64,000 nucleotides of DNA, from contig NZ_JAUOTO010000012.1 of the NCBI RefSeq assembly GCF_030546645.1, positions 1 through 64,000 of the forward strand. The letters run 5' to 3'. The stretch comes from Flavitalea plasmicola (GTDB taxonomy: Bacteria > Bacteroidota > Bacteroidia > Chitinophagales > Chitinophagaceae). A program made the translations under genes and the position numbers. This document shows positions 42,777 through 50,921 of this stretch, piece by piece; positions within the stretch are counted from its first letter, which is position 1, and every line of letters begins with the position of its first letter. The notes beneath the pieces were generated by a model, which saw only the letters and a list, made by a program, of their open reading frames with translations, was not told where the DNA came from and made no database searches.

Positions 42777-44882
42777 TTAGTCTAATTGTATCGTTACCGG
42801 CTCGTTCTTCCTAAGGGCTGATCCGGGCTGGATGCTCTGCACCCTGACCTTTCCCCTCCCTTTAGCCGCCACTTTGAGTTCCATGCTCTCCAGTAAAAAA
42901 AGGGCGTCTTTCAGACCCATGCCTTTCACATCCGGCATGGTTTGCCGTGTGATCACCTCCTTATTCAGTACGGGTTGATAGTTGGCGGCATAGAGACGGC
43001 TCCATTCATTCTTGCCCGCAGAGTCCGTGTATCCCACCCCCAGCGTATGGATCACCTGCTGCATGTCGTGGGTGGAACCTGCGTACAAAAATTGAGCGCT
43101 GTCCCTGGTCATCGGATGAATTGTCGCTTCCATAGGGCCGGATTCGGAACTCATCAGCTTGTCGGCTAATTCTTTAAAGACAGGCCCCGCAACTGCGGCG
43201 CCATAATATTTTTTCGCAAAGGGTTTATTCTTGATCACCACGATGCAGGAATATTTCGGATGGTCGGCAGGGAAATAGCCCGCAAAGGAGGATTGGTAAA
43301 TATGGTCCGCATAGCCACGATTGCCATTCGCTACCAGCGCCGTTCCCGTCTTTCCCGCCACTTTGTAAAAAGAGCCCTTGAACAGGTCTTTGCCGGTACC
43401 CTCTGTAACTACCCCGTTCAGACACTCTTTCAGTTGCGCCAGCGTGGCATCGCTGCAGATCTTTTCGATCATCGTCTCCGGGGAATTTTCCCTGACAGTG
43501 ATGCCTGCTTCCTGGATAGCGCTGACCAGGTAGGGTTTCATCATCCGGCCGTTGTTCGCCACCGCGTTGTAAAGGGTCAACGTTTGCAGAGGGCTTACCA
43601 GCACTTCATACCCAAAAGCCATCCAGGGTAAGGTGGTAGCGCTCCAGGTACGAGACTTCGGGGTTTTTATAATAGGAGTGGTCTCTCCCACCAGGTCGAT
43701 ACCCGTCAGCTGGTTGAACTTTAATTTCTTCAGATGATCGACAAATGCATTCGGGTTACCCGCATAATTTGCCCAGGCCAGCTTGGCCATGCCCACATTG
43801 GAGCTGATCTCAAAAGCCTGCTTGACAGTGAATGTCTTGTTCTCATGCGGCTCCGAATCATACACCGTGCGCCTTGCCACTTTCCAGACGCCTCCCTCCA
43901 GGTCGATATTATCCGACAGCCTGATCTTATGATCCTCCAGCAATGTCAGCATGGTAGCCAGCTTGAAAGTAGAGCCGGGTTCCGTAGCGCGGATAGCATA
44001 GTTGAGGTCTTCCCAGTACGTACCGTCGGATTGGCGGCCCAGGTTGGCGATGGCCTTCACCTTACCCGTGCCGACTTCCATCACGATGCAGGTGCCATGC
44101 TCCGCCTCATTGTCCAACATTCCTTTCAGCAGCGCATTTTCAGCGATATCCTGGATATTCACGTCCAGTGTCGTGACGATGTCCTTCCCGTTCTCCGACT
44201 CGATCTCATATCCTTCAACAGGAATATAAGTGCCCCCGGCAATATAGCGGACCAGCCGTTTGCCCACCTGTCCTTTCAACAGCGTATCATAGGTACGCTC
44301 CAATCCCACGTTCTGGGCATTCGCCCTTGCCAGGCCAATGGTACGATTGGCCAGCAAACCGAACGGATTCAATCTTTTATTATTCACTTCCGCGATAAAG
44401 CCACTTTTATTCCTTCCCTGACGGACCAGCGGGAAGCTTCTTAGCTTTTTATACTGGTCAAAGCTGAGATTGGAATGCAGCAGGTAATATCGGTCCTTCG
44501 TGCGATAGCCACGCTGCAGGTCCTTTTTATACGCCTGTGACGACTGATCTCCAAACAGCCCGGCAAGACAAAGGGACAGCGAGTCCAGGTTCTCGGTAAA
44601 TCGCTTGCCGTTCTTTTCCCGGAGACCATCCGCGCCAAAATCAATATAGATATTGAAACTGGGAATGGACGTGCTCAGCATGCTGCTGTCCTCGCTGTAG
44701 ACAGTCCCTCTTTCCGCGTCCAGCTCGATAAATTTCTGGTGCAGGCTGTCGCTGAGGCTTCTCCAGTAGGCACCCTGAACGCGCTGGATATAGAATGCCT
44801 TACCCAACACCACCAGGCAAAGCGCCGTGATGCCGATGAAGCATAAATATACTCTCCACAATATGTCGCGTTTGACCTCCAT
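42777..44882 (-). CDS. ftsI: Septal transpeptidase FtsI (PBP3 / class B PBP) with C-terminal PASTA domain
   Basis: 701 residues from the ATG at 44882, which follows the ftsL stop (44884) directly. One N-terminal membrane helix (VYLCFIGITALCLVVLGKAFYI) is followed by the PBP dimerisation domain (about 50-230). The transpeptidase domain has the nucleophile motif STFK (S304, K307), the SSN motif (360-362) and KTGT (from 511). The tail (about 640-701; MPDVKGMGLKDALFLLESM...) is a PASTA domain, which E. coli FtsI lacks. It cross-links septal peptidoglycan with FtsW and should be a beta-lactam target. Confidence 0.96.
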   Translation of the reverse strand: MEVKRDILWRVYLCFIGITALCLVVLGKAFYIQRVQGAYWRSLSDSLHQKFIELDAERGTVYSEDSSMLSTSIPSFNIYIDFGADGLREKNGKRFTENLDSLSLCLAGLFGDQSSQAYKKDLQRGYRTKDRYYLLHSNLSFDQYKKLRSFPLVRQGRNKSGFIAEVNNKRLNPFGLLANRTIGLARANAQNVGLERTYDTLLKGQVGKRLVRYIAGGTYIPVEGYEIESENGKDIVTTLDVNIQDIAENALLKGMLDNEAEHGTCIVMEVGTGKVKAIANLGRQSDGTYWEDLNYAIRATEPGSTFKLATMLTLLEDHKIRLSDNIDLEGGVWKVARRTVYDSEPHENKTFTVKQAFEISSNVGMAKLAWANYAGNPNAFVDHLKKLKFNQLTGIDLVGETTPIIKTPKSRTWSATTLPWMAFGYEVLVSPLQTLTLYNAVANNGRMMKPYLVSAIQEAGITVRENSPETMIEKICSDATLAQLKECLNGVVTEGTGKDLFKGSFYKVAGKTGTALVANGNRGYADHIYQSSFAGYFPADHPKYSCIVVIKNKPFAKKYYGAAVAGPVFKELADKLMSSESGPMEATIHPMTRDSAQFLYAGSTHDMQQVIHTLGVGYTDSAGKNEWSRLYAANYQPVLNKEVITRQTMPDVKGMGLKDALFLLESMELKVAAKGRGKVRVQSIQPGSALRKNEPVTIQLD

Positions 44883-44883
44883 C

Positions 44884-45285
44884 TCAGTTGCTGGCGGTGG
44901 TAGTCGAGTCAATCAAAACGACTGGCGGCAGTGTCAGCTCTTTCAGACCGAAAGGTTCGACGGCTTTGGCAAGTTCGCTTTGTTTGCTGCGGAACATCAC
45001 TTCGCTTTTCAAGGTTTTATATTCGTACTGTAATTCTTTCAGCTCTTTGTTGGTCCGGTTGATATCCCGGACGATCTTGTCAGCATAATGGCCATTGTAG
45101 ATATAGACCACCGCAAGCGCCGCCAGGAAAAGGAAGAAAGTGATGTTCTTCATGATCCAGCGATAGCTCAATTTCGGCTTCCAGCGTTGCTTCGCCGCGG
45201 CTCTGGCAGAAGCTTTCGCCGCTGCATGGACCTCTTCGGGTTCGGCATCATGCTCCACCGGGATATGTTGATCTTTCTCTTTCAT
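44884..45285 (-). CDS. ftsL: FtsL-like cell division protein
   Basis: 133 residues from the ATG at 45285, 1 bp after the rsmH stop; an alternative TTG at 45303 would overlap rsmH. A charged cytoplasmic N-terminus of about 55 residues (with HAAAKASARAAAKQRWKPK) leads to one membrane helix (ITFFLFLAALAVVYIYNGHYA) and then a periplasmic coiled coil (IVRDINRTNKELKELQYEYKTLKSEVMFRSKQSELAKAV). This topology and the location between rsmH and ftsI are those of FtsL, which forms a complex with FtsB/FtsQ and recruits FtsWI. The sequence itself is poorly conserved, so the call rests on topology and position. Confidence 0.88.
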   Translation of the reverse strand: MKEKDQHIPVEHDAEPEEVHAAAKASARAAAKQRWKPKLSYRWIMKNITFFLFLAALAVVYIYNGHYADKIVRDINRTNKELKELQYEYKTLKSEVMFRSKQSELAKAVEPFGLKELTLPPVVLIDSTTTASN

Positions 45286-45286
45286 T

Positions 45287-46204
45287 TTATAAGCGTTCAG
45301 CAACGCGTAATTTTGCGCTGCGGGCCCTTGGATTTTGCTTTAATTCTTTGTCACCGGGTACAATCGGCTTGCGGGTAATGACTTTCAGGAGGGGGGCTGC
45401 CTTTGTTTGCCCATAAGGGTCGGAAAGATCCTCATCCTCGAATGAACCTCTCTTAAAGAAATTCTTCACGATGCGATCTTCCAGCGAATGGAAGGTGATC
45501 ACAGCTGCGCGGCCCCCGGGCAGAAGCAGGGCGGGCATTTGCTGCAGCAATTCTTTTAGTGCTCCCAATTCATCGTTGACCTCGATACGTAAGGCCTGAA
45601 ACACCTGGGCAAAGTATTTATTGGGATTCCCTTTCACCACGCTGTTGAGAGCGGTCTTGAAATTCGCAATGGTCTTCAGCGGCACGGACCGTCGCAGGTC
45701 TACGATGGTCCGGGCAAGCGTTTTTGCATTGGTGACCTCCCCGTATTGTTCGAAGAGCTTATGCAGCTGCTGCTCGGAATACGTATTGACGATCTCAGCG
45801 GCGGTCAGCGCCTGCCGTTGGTCCATCCGCATATCCAGGTCGCCCGTATACCGGGTGGAAAAACCACGCTCAGGCTGGTCGAACTGGTGACTGCTGACGC
45901 CCAGGTCGGCCAGTATCCCGTGGACCTGTGTGACATTGTGCAGACGGAGCATCCGGGCGAGATGACGGAAATTATGGGGCAGGAAGGTGATCCGGGCGTC
46001 GTTGGGCAGGTTTTGCCGGGCATCATTGTCCTGGTCAAAAGCATACAATTTGCCTTGCGGACCCAATCTCTCCAGGATACCCCTGGAATGACCGCCACCA
46101 CCGAACGTACAGTCGACATAAATGCCTTCCGGCCGAATCTCCAGTCCGTCCAGCGCCTCGTGGTAAAGTACGGGCACATGGTAGCTGTTGTGCTCCGGAC
46201 TCAT
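45287..46204 (-). CDS. rsmH: 16S rRNA (cytosine-1402-N4)-methyltransferase
   Basis: 305 residues from the ATG at 46204; a GTG one codon earlier is also possible. The ATG overlaps the mraZ TGA by one base (TGATG), so translation is coupled. SAM-binding signature: GIYVDCTFGGGGHSRGILERL; further motifs are GILADLGVSSHQFD, RGFSTRYTGDLDMRMD and ITFHSLEDRIVKNFF. It methylates N4 of C1402 in the decoding site of 16S rRNA. The protein (MraW) is found in dcw clusters of most bacteria. Confidence 0.97.
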   Translation of the reverse strand: MSPEHNSYHVPVLYHEALDGLEIRPEGIYVDCTFGGGGHSRGILERLGPQGKLYAFDQDNDARQNLPNDARITFLPHNFRHLARMLRLHNVTQVHGILADLGVSSHQFDQPERGFSTRYTGDLDMRMDQRQALTAAEIVNTYSEQQLHKLFEQYGEVTNAKTLARTIVDLRRSVPLKTIANFKTALNSVVKGNPNKYFAQVFQALRIEVNDELGALKELLQQMPALLLPGGRAAVITFHSLEDRIVKNFFKRGSFEDEDLSDPYGQTKAAPLLKVITRKPIVPGDKELKQNPRARSAKLRVAERL

Positions 46205-46665
46205 CACTGCGAGAGCCCTCCCGGGTTCATCACCTGCTTAGCCAGGCTGCTGAATGCTTCCGGTGAAAAAGATTCAAAGAACTGTTGGTACTTACTTTTA
46301 TCCCAGATCTCAATTTTGTCAACGGCAGCCACCAGCACAATGTCTTTCTCGAGGCCGGCATGCTCTTTCAGGTTTTGCGGGATCAGCAACCTTCCCGCGG
46401 AATCCAGTTCAGCCATCGTGGCGCCATTCAGGAAATATCTCCTGAATTGCCGAACTTCGGGGTCAAAATCATTTAGTTGGCTTATCCTGGCGAATATGGG
46501 TTCCCAGCTTTTCATGGGATAGAGGCTTAGACATTTTTCAAACCCTCTGTTCACCACGAACTGCGCGGCCCCTTCTTCCGGCATCTGCTTTTTGAAGCCG
46601 ACCGGGAGCAAGAAGCGACCTTTTGAGTCTAGCGTAGCTTCGTATTCGCCCAGAAAACCAACCAT
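46204..46665 (-). CDS. mraZ: Transcriptional regulator MraZ
   Basis: 153 residues. Two AbrB-like (SpoVT/MraZ) swapped-hairpin repeats are visible: FLGEYEATLDSKGRFLLPVGFKKQM (about 4-28) and TMAELDSAGRLLIPQNLKEHAGL (about 80-105). MraZ forms rings of about eight subunits and binds the promoter of its own operon. The operator with three GTG boxes is present at 46701-46723, 36 bp before the start. It is the first gene of the dcw cluster and thus likely controls all thirteen genes. Confidence 0.96.
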   Translation of the reverse strand: MVGFLGEYEATLDSKGRFLLPVGFKKQMPEEGAAQFVVNRGFEKCLSLYPMKSWEPIFARISQLNDFDPEVRQFRRYFLNGATMAELDSAGRLLIPQNLKEHAGLEKDIVLVAAVDKIEIWDKSKYQQFFESFSPEAFSSLAKQVMNPGGLSQ

Positions 46666-46700
46666 TTATGAAGGATTGAATCAAATTATACTAAAACTAA

Positions 46701-46723
46701 CACAAAATAACACTTTTTCCCAC
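46701..46723 (-). promoter_or_regulatory. MraZ operator upstream of the dcw cluster
   Basis: On the minus strand GTG occurs at 46723, 46713 and 46703, exactly 10 bp apart (GTGGGAAAAAGTGTTATTTT then GTG). Known MraZ operators are TGGGN-type direct repeats with 10-bp spacing. Here the first repeat fits best (TGGGA), and the other two keep only GTG. A near-promoter TATAATTTG lies just downstream (46682-46690). Confidence 0.65.
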
Positions 46724-46751
46724 CAGGATGTAGGAATTTGAAAAATTTAAT

Positions 46752-46866
46752 TTTTCCACAGTAGTGTATTACCTTGATGCAGAGACGTTGAGGAATGGTT
46801 TGAAGGTTTCCGGGGCCATCCGGCATGTGCAATGAGTGTGAATTCCGGTGGATAACCTGTTGATAA
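46752..46866. promoter_or_regulatory. Cluster of three DnaA-box-like sequences
   Basis: TTTTCCACA on the plus strand (46752-46760) fits the relaxed DnaA consensus TTWTNCACA. On the minus strand TTATCCACC (46847-46855) and TTATCAACA (46858-46866) each miss TTATCCACA by one base and lie 11 bp apart. An AT-rich stretch (46738-46756) is next to the first box. This might let DnaA act on mraZ or the divergent gene. It is too small for me to call a replication origin. Confidence 0.35.
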
Positions 46867-46906
46867 GCGCGTCTTCAATGTTAATAATACCAATCGATCA
46901 TTTATT

Positions 46907-47311
46907 ATGGCAGGTTATTCCGGCACTCCCCTATTGAAGAAACTGGGGTTGAAAGAAGGGCTGAAATTAAGGCTGATAAACCCTCCGGACGATTATTTCC
47001 AATGGCTGAATGCTGACGTCTCTTCCCAGCTTTGCGCTTCGAAAGAGATCCCTGATTGGGTGCACCTGTTTGCCCCCTCCCGGAAGGATTTTGAGAGAGA
47101 AATGAAGTCGTTGAAGATCGCCTGGAATAAGAACCCAGCCATCGTCATCTGGGTATCCTGGTATAAAAAAAGCTCCGGCATCGTTACGGATCTCACAGAG
47201 GATCTGATCCGGGAGTATGCGCTGAAAAATGGCCTGGTCGACATCAAGGTCTGCGCGGTGAGTGAGCAATGGAGCGGCCTGAAGCTGGTGGTGCCTCTGA
47301 AAAGGCGGTAG
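46907..47311 (+). CDS. DUF3052 family protein
   Basis: 134 residues. The opening MAGYSGTPLLKKLGLKEG is typical of DUF3052 proteins, as are NPPDDYFQWL and the middle PAIVIWVSWYKKSSGIVTDLTEDLIREYALKNGLVDIKV. The family is small, soluble and of unknown function; no catalytic motif is seen. It is divergent from mraZ, with 241 bp between them that hold the MraZ operator and the DnaA-like boxes. A hairpin repeat follows 9 bp after the stop. Confidence 0.85.
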   Translation: MAGYSGTPLLKKLGLKEGLKLRLINPPDDYFQWLNADVSSQLCASKEIPDWVHLFAPSRKDFEREMKSLKIAWNKNPAIVIWVSWYKKSSGIVTDLTEDLIREYALKNGLVDIKVCAVSEQWSGLKLVVPLKRR

Positions 47312-47320
47312 CACCAAAAT

Positions 47321-47403
47321 AAGCTACAAGCTGCAAGCTACAAGCTATGAGCAGGACCTAATAAATCCTTCGCTTGCAGCTTGCAGCTTGAAGCTTGCCG
47401 CTC
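47321..47403. repeat. AGCT-heptamer hairpin repeat between convergent genes
   Basis: The left arm (47321-47352) has units AAGCTAC, AAGCTGC, AAGCTAC. An 18-bp loop follows, then the right arm (47371-47403) of inverted units (GCTTGCA, GCTTGCA, GCTTGAA). It fills the gap between the DUF3052 and GNAT genes and reaches the GNAT stop codon (47402-47404). It may serve as a terminator for both. Confidence 0.82.
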
Positions 47404-48193
47404 AAAACCGCCACCACGTGAACCCTTCGCCCACATACTGAAACCCCATCTGCTCATACATTTGCCGGCCGGTGGCGTTCAGTACGGCGTACAGGTGCCC
47501 CTTCTCTTTCCCCAGGAGGCAAGCGGCCGCCACCAGCGCTTTACCAATCCCTTGTCGCCTTGCTGAAGGTATCACCGCCACATTATAAACGCCCGCGGCT
47601 CCGTATGTTCCCGTGGAGAAGAACACGGCGCTATGCCCCACGATCTTCCCTTTTAATAAAGCCACGAACCGCCGCACCCTGTCCGGATGATAACGCAGCA
47701 TGGCTGCGGAAACGGCCCCGTCGCGGCCCACGTAAGGCAGGCCCTTCACTGATTCCAATGACATTTCATTATCCATGACGATCTGCAGTCGGCTGGGATA
47801 GGCATGATCCTCGCGCATCGCTCCCAGGCCCAGCGCCATCCAGCAGGGGCGCCAGCCATCCTGAAAACCCCTTGCCTTCAGCCTGTCGCCCAGATCCATG
47901 GGCACTGGCGGGTCCAGGCTCCAGCACCCGATGCCCTTATTAGGGCGGGAAGCGTACCAGGCCATCATCTCGTCCAGCTGGTGATCGGCCGAACCTGGGT
48001 CAAGTGAAGGGAACGCGATCATCGACTGATATTCCGGCCCGTCATAGGTATAGGTCATCCCGTCCCGGTGCGCCACCTCTCCACCCCGCGCCAGGGCATT
48101 CTGACAAAACAGCTCTGTGTGATTGGATGCGGCAGCCTGTTCCAATTGCCGGCTTGTAGCATGATCGGGGGTGGGAAGCTGGGTGATAGGCAT
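47402..48193 (-). CDS. GNAT family N-acetyltransferase
   Basis: 263 residues. The C-terminal half carries the acetyl-CoA-binding core: GVYNVAVIPSARRQGIGKALVAAACLLG (motif A with the RRQGIG loop) and HLYAVLNATGRQMYEQMGFQYVGEGFTWW (motif B). The N-terminal half (about 1-130) is another, poorly conserved domain that may be a degenerate GNAT fold. It likely transfers acetyl from acetyl-CoA to an amine; the substrate is unknown. The last codon touches the hairpin repeat. It is divergent from queA with 63 bp between. Confidence 0.88.
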   Translation of the reverse strand: MPITQLPTPDHATSRQLEQAAASNHTELFCQNALARGGEVAHRDGMTYTYDGPEYQSMIAFPSLDPGSADHQLDEMMAWYASRPNKGIGCWSLDPPVPMDLGDRLKARGFQDGWRPCWMALGLGAMREDHAYPSRLQIVMDNEMSLESVKGLPYVGRDGAVSAAMLRYHPDRVRRFVALLKGKIVGHSAVFFSTGTYGAAGVYNVAVIPSARRQGIGKALVAAACLLGKEKGHLYAVLNATGRQMYEQMGFQYVGEGFTWWRF

Positions 48194-48212
48194 AGGTATA
48201 CCAAAAGTTCAA

Positions 48213-48220
48213 TAATTTTG
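48213..48220 (+). promoter_or_regulatory. Possible -7 promoter element of queA
   Basis: TAATTTTG matches TAnnTTTG exactly, 36 bp before the queA start. No TTG at the right distance upstream was found. Confidence 0.35.
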
Positions 48221-48256
48221 CCAGATAACTCCGGCGGCAGTTAGCCGCCTCAGCCC

Positions 48257-49594
48257 ATGGATCCCAGAAACATCTCCATTGCCGACTACACCTACGCCCT
48301 TCCGGCGGAATTGATCGCCCATTATCCGCTGGCCGAAAGAGACGCCAGCAAACTGTTGATATACAAAGAAGGGAATATCAGTGAGGATATTTATCGCCAT
48401 ATTGTGGAATATCTCCCCTCCGGCTCGCTGCTGGTGTTTAATAATACCAAAGTAGTGGAAGCAAGAATTTTGTTCCGCAAGCCCACAGGAGGACAGATCG
48501 AATTATTCTGCCTGGAGCCGCCGGCGGAATATGGCGGCATTGCGGCAGCCATGGCGCAGACGGGCAAAGTACGGTGGAAATGCCTCATCGGAGGCGCTTC
48601 CAAATGGAAGGCAGGGCAGGTGCTGAGGAAAGCTGCAAGCTACAAGCTGCAAGCTACAAGCGGCGAGCTGCGAGATACAGGCGGGGAGACGCCAGCTGCA
48701 AGCGGTGAGCTGCGAGCTGTGAGCGAGGAGATTGTTCTGGAGGCCCGCTATGTCGGTAAGCAGGACGACGCCTTCCTGATAGAATTTTCCTGGCAGCCCG
48801 CGGACCTCAGCTTTTCAGAGCTGCTGCACCGGGCAGGGCTGATCCCCCTCCCCCCCTATATCCGCCGGGCGCCCGAGTCCACCGATGCCGAAAGATATCA
48901 AACCATCTATGCACAACATGACGGGTCCGTAGCAGCGCCCACCGCCGGGCTGCATTTCACGGAGCATGTTTTCGAAACCCTGGCCGCCAAAGATATCCGG
49001 CAGACATTTGTCACACTGCATGTTGGAGCAGGCACCTTCCTCCCGGTGAAAGCACCCACCCTGTCCGACCATACCATGCACGTGGAGTGGATTGCCGTGA
49101 CAAAAGAGACGATCCGGGTATTACTTGAAAACCTCCACCATCCGACAATACCCGTCGGCACCACCTCGGCGCGCACCGTCGAAAGCCTGTATTGGCTGGG
49201 CGTAAAAACGATACGGCATCCCGCCTTGTCACCTGAAAATCTCGTCGTGGAGCAATGGGACGCCTATGACCCCTCCGCTCCGGAGACTGATGCGAAGACA
49301 GCGTTGACGGCCTTATTGGAATGGATGCGGGAACACCAGCTTTCACAGCTGATCACCCGGACGCAGCTATTGATCACACCGGGCTACCGGTGGAGGATCG
49401 CAGGGGGGCTTATCACCAATTTCCATCAGCCCGAATCCACCTTATTATTGCTGGTCGCCTCCCTCATCGGGGAGGATTGGAGAAAAGTATACGATTACGC
49501 GTTGGGACATGACTTCCGCTTTCTCAGCTATGGAGATGGATGCCTGCTGCTGCCCCTCGGGATCAATCCGCCTTCAACGGAAAATCCAGCGTGA
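48257..49594 (+). CDS. queA: S-adenosylmethionine:tRNA ribosyltransferase-isomerase
   Basis: 445 residues, longer than the usual 340-410. QueA moves the ribosyl part of SAM to preQ1 in tRNA, making epoxyqueuosine. Clear family motifs: YALPAELIAHYPLAERDASKLL, LLVFNNTKVVEARI, GSVAAPTAGLHFTEHVF, VTLHVGAGTFLPVKA, HTMHVEWI and NFHQPESTLLLLVASLIG. About residues 125-157 (AASYKLQATSGELRDTGGE...) come from an in-frame AGCT-heptamer repeat (48631-48725) inside the N-terminal half, so the enzyme carries a foreign segment of about 32 residues. The conserved parts on both sides are intact, so it may still work. The 3' end overlaps the convergent sensor-kinase gene by 32 bp. Confidence 0.95.
   Translation: MDPRNISIADYTYALPAELIAHYPLAERDASKLLIYKEGNISEDIYRHIVEYLPSGSLLVFNNTKVVEARILFRKPTGGQIELFCLEPPAEYGGIAAAMAQTGKVRWKCLIGGASKWKAGQVLRKAASYKLQATSGELRDTGGETPAASGELRAVSEEIVLEARYVGKQDDAFLIEFSWQPADLSFSELLHRAGLIPLPPYIRRAPESTDAERYQTIYAQHDGSVAAPTAGLHFTEHVFETLAAKDIRQTFVTLHVGAGTFLPVKAPTLSDHTMHVEWIAVTKETIRVLLENLHHPTIPVGTTSARTVESLYWLGVKTIRHPALSPENLVVEQWDAYDPSAPETDAKTALTALLEWMREHQLSQLITRTQLLITPGYRWRIAGGLITNFHQPESTLLLLVASLIGEDWRKVYDYALGHDFRFLSYGDGCLLLPLGINPPSTENPA
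48631..48725 (+). repeat. AGCT-heptamer repeat inserted in frame within queA
   Basis: Units AGCTGCA, AGCTACA, AGCTGCA, AGCTACA, then AGCGGCG, AGCTGCG follow one another. After a short non-repeat stretch with a small hairpin (GGCG/CGCC, near 48680-48693) come AGCTGCA, AGCGGTG, AGCTGCG, AGCTGTG. All units point the same way, unlike the hairpin copies elsewhere. The length leaves the queA frame open. It matches the repeats at 21472, 41163 and 47321. Confidence 0.85.
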
Positions 49595-50921
49595 ACGTCG
49601 TACCCTTGCCTACCACGCTATCCACTTTGATCTTTCCCCGATGGGCTTCCACGATGGTCTTGACATAGCTGAGCCCCAGGCCGAAGCCTTTCACATTATG
49701 AAGATTGCCTGTATGTGCCCGGTAGAATTTCTCGAAAATGCGTCGCTGTGTCTCTTTACTCATCCCTATGCCATTGTCTTCGATGCGAATGATCAGGCTT
49801 TTGGAAGTGCTGTGCGTGGTGATGCGGATAAGAAGATTTTCCTTCGAATATTTTATGGCATTGTCGATGAGGTTCGATATCAGGTTCGTAAAATGCACCT
49901 CATCGGCATCGATCAGATCGTTCTTCGCGTTCAGCTGCACTTCCGATCTTCCGCCCTTCCCGTCCAGCTGCAGCTGGAAATTTTCCATGGCCTCCTGTAT
50001 GATGGTATGAGCGTGGATAGGCACCAGGTTTAGCTGCTGTTCCTGCCTGTCGAGCAGGGAAGCCTGCAGGATCGTCTCCACCTGCTTGTTCATGCGACGG
50101 TTCTCCTCTTTGATGATACCCGTGAAATACTCCGATTTCTGCCTGTCCTGGATCACTTTCTCGTTCTTCAGCGCATCGACGGCCAGGGAGATGGTAGCCA
50201 GCGGGGTTTTGAACTCATGTGTCATGTTGTTGATAAAGTCGTTCTTGATCTCGCTGAGCTTCTTTTGCCGCAGCAGGGCATTCACCGTCACATAAAAAGC
50301 CGCTATGATCACCAATGTAAAGAAAATGGCGCCCCCGATCATCAGCCGCATTTGCTTTAACACGATGTTCCGGAAATCCGGGATGACCACCACCAGCAGC
50401 TCGTCCGGCAACACACCGGCCGCGCCCAGGTTTTCCGGGGCCTGCAGCGGGTAATACGCCGCAAAATTATTCACCGTATCTTCCAGCTCCTTCAGGAAGT
50501 TCGGGCTCCGGATATCAGGGGGACGAAAGGAGAAACGGCTGGCGCCCAGGTCCGCAGAGATGGAAAATTCAAACTTGGTATCCTTTAATCCCTGGACATT
50601 GAGGGATTTTCGCAATTTGTCATTGATATCTTCCTGTGAGAACTTCTCAGCAATGGTGGGAGGACGCATGAGCTCCCTCATGAACTGATCGGAAGGACTC
50701 CAGGTGAGCCCAGGCCGCAGCCGCAGGGACTTGAGACTGGAGGACGAACCCCGCTGCTCCACCAGCTGATGCCCGACATCGTTCATGGCCAGGATAAGCC
50801 TGTGTTTTAGCAACGACTGCCTGCTTTCCACCATCGTCACTATCCAGTTGATCTGGATATAGATAATGCCGATAAGGGATAGGGTGATCAGGATAATAAT
50901 GACAGGAAAAATTTTTTTCAA
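49563..50921 (-). CDS. Membrane sensor histidine kinase
   Basis: 452 residues, starting with TTG at 50921; an in-frame stop lies just upstream and the next in-frame ATG would delete the first membrane helix. Helix 1 is about 4-27 (IFPVIIILITLSLIGIIYIQI), a periplasmic sensor region spans 28-190, and helix 2 is about 193-217. The dimerisation domain has phosphoacceptor H235 in NNMTHEFKTPLATISLA; the ATPase part shows NLIDNAIKYS, IEDNGIGMS and GFGLGLSYVKTIVEAHRGKI. It lacks an obvious HAMP domain and has no response regulator next to it, so it is an orphan here. It ends inside the convergent queA gene (32-bp overlap). Confidence 0.93.
   Translation of the reverse strand: MKKIFPVIIILITLSLIGIIYIQINWIVTMVESRQSLLKHRLILAMNDVGHQLVEQRGSSSSLKSLRLRPGLTWSPSDQFMRELMRPPTIAEKFSQEDINDKLRKSLNVQGLKDTKFEFSISADLGASRFSFRPPDIRSPNFLKELEDTVNNFAAYYPLQAPENLGAAGVLPDELLVVVIPDFRNIVLKQMRLMIGGAIFFTLVIIAAFYVTVNALLRQKKLSEIKNDFINNMTHEFKTPLATISLAVDALKNEKVIQDRQKSEYFTGIIKEENRRMNKQVETILQASLLDRQEQQLNLVPIHAHTIIQEAMENFQLQLDGKGGRSEVQLNAKNDLIDADEVHFTNLISNLIDNAIKYSKENLLIRITTHSTSKSLIIRIEDNGIGMSKETQRRIFEKFYRAHTGNLHNVKGFGLGLSYVKTIVEAHRGKIKVDSVVGKGTTFTLDFPLKAD

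Noticed and set aside
46741-46866. Replication origin
   Set aside because: Only three imperfect DnaA boxes, no dnaA/dnaN/parAB genes nearby and no usable skew information in this window; recorded as a regulatory candidate only.
47321-48725. CRISPR array suggested by repeated AGCT units
   Set aside because: The units are heptamers in direct runs or inverted arms with no regular unique spacers, and no cas genes are present.
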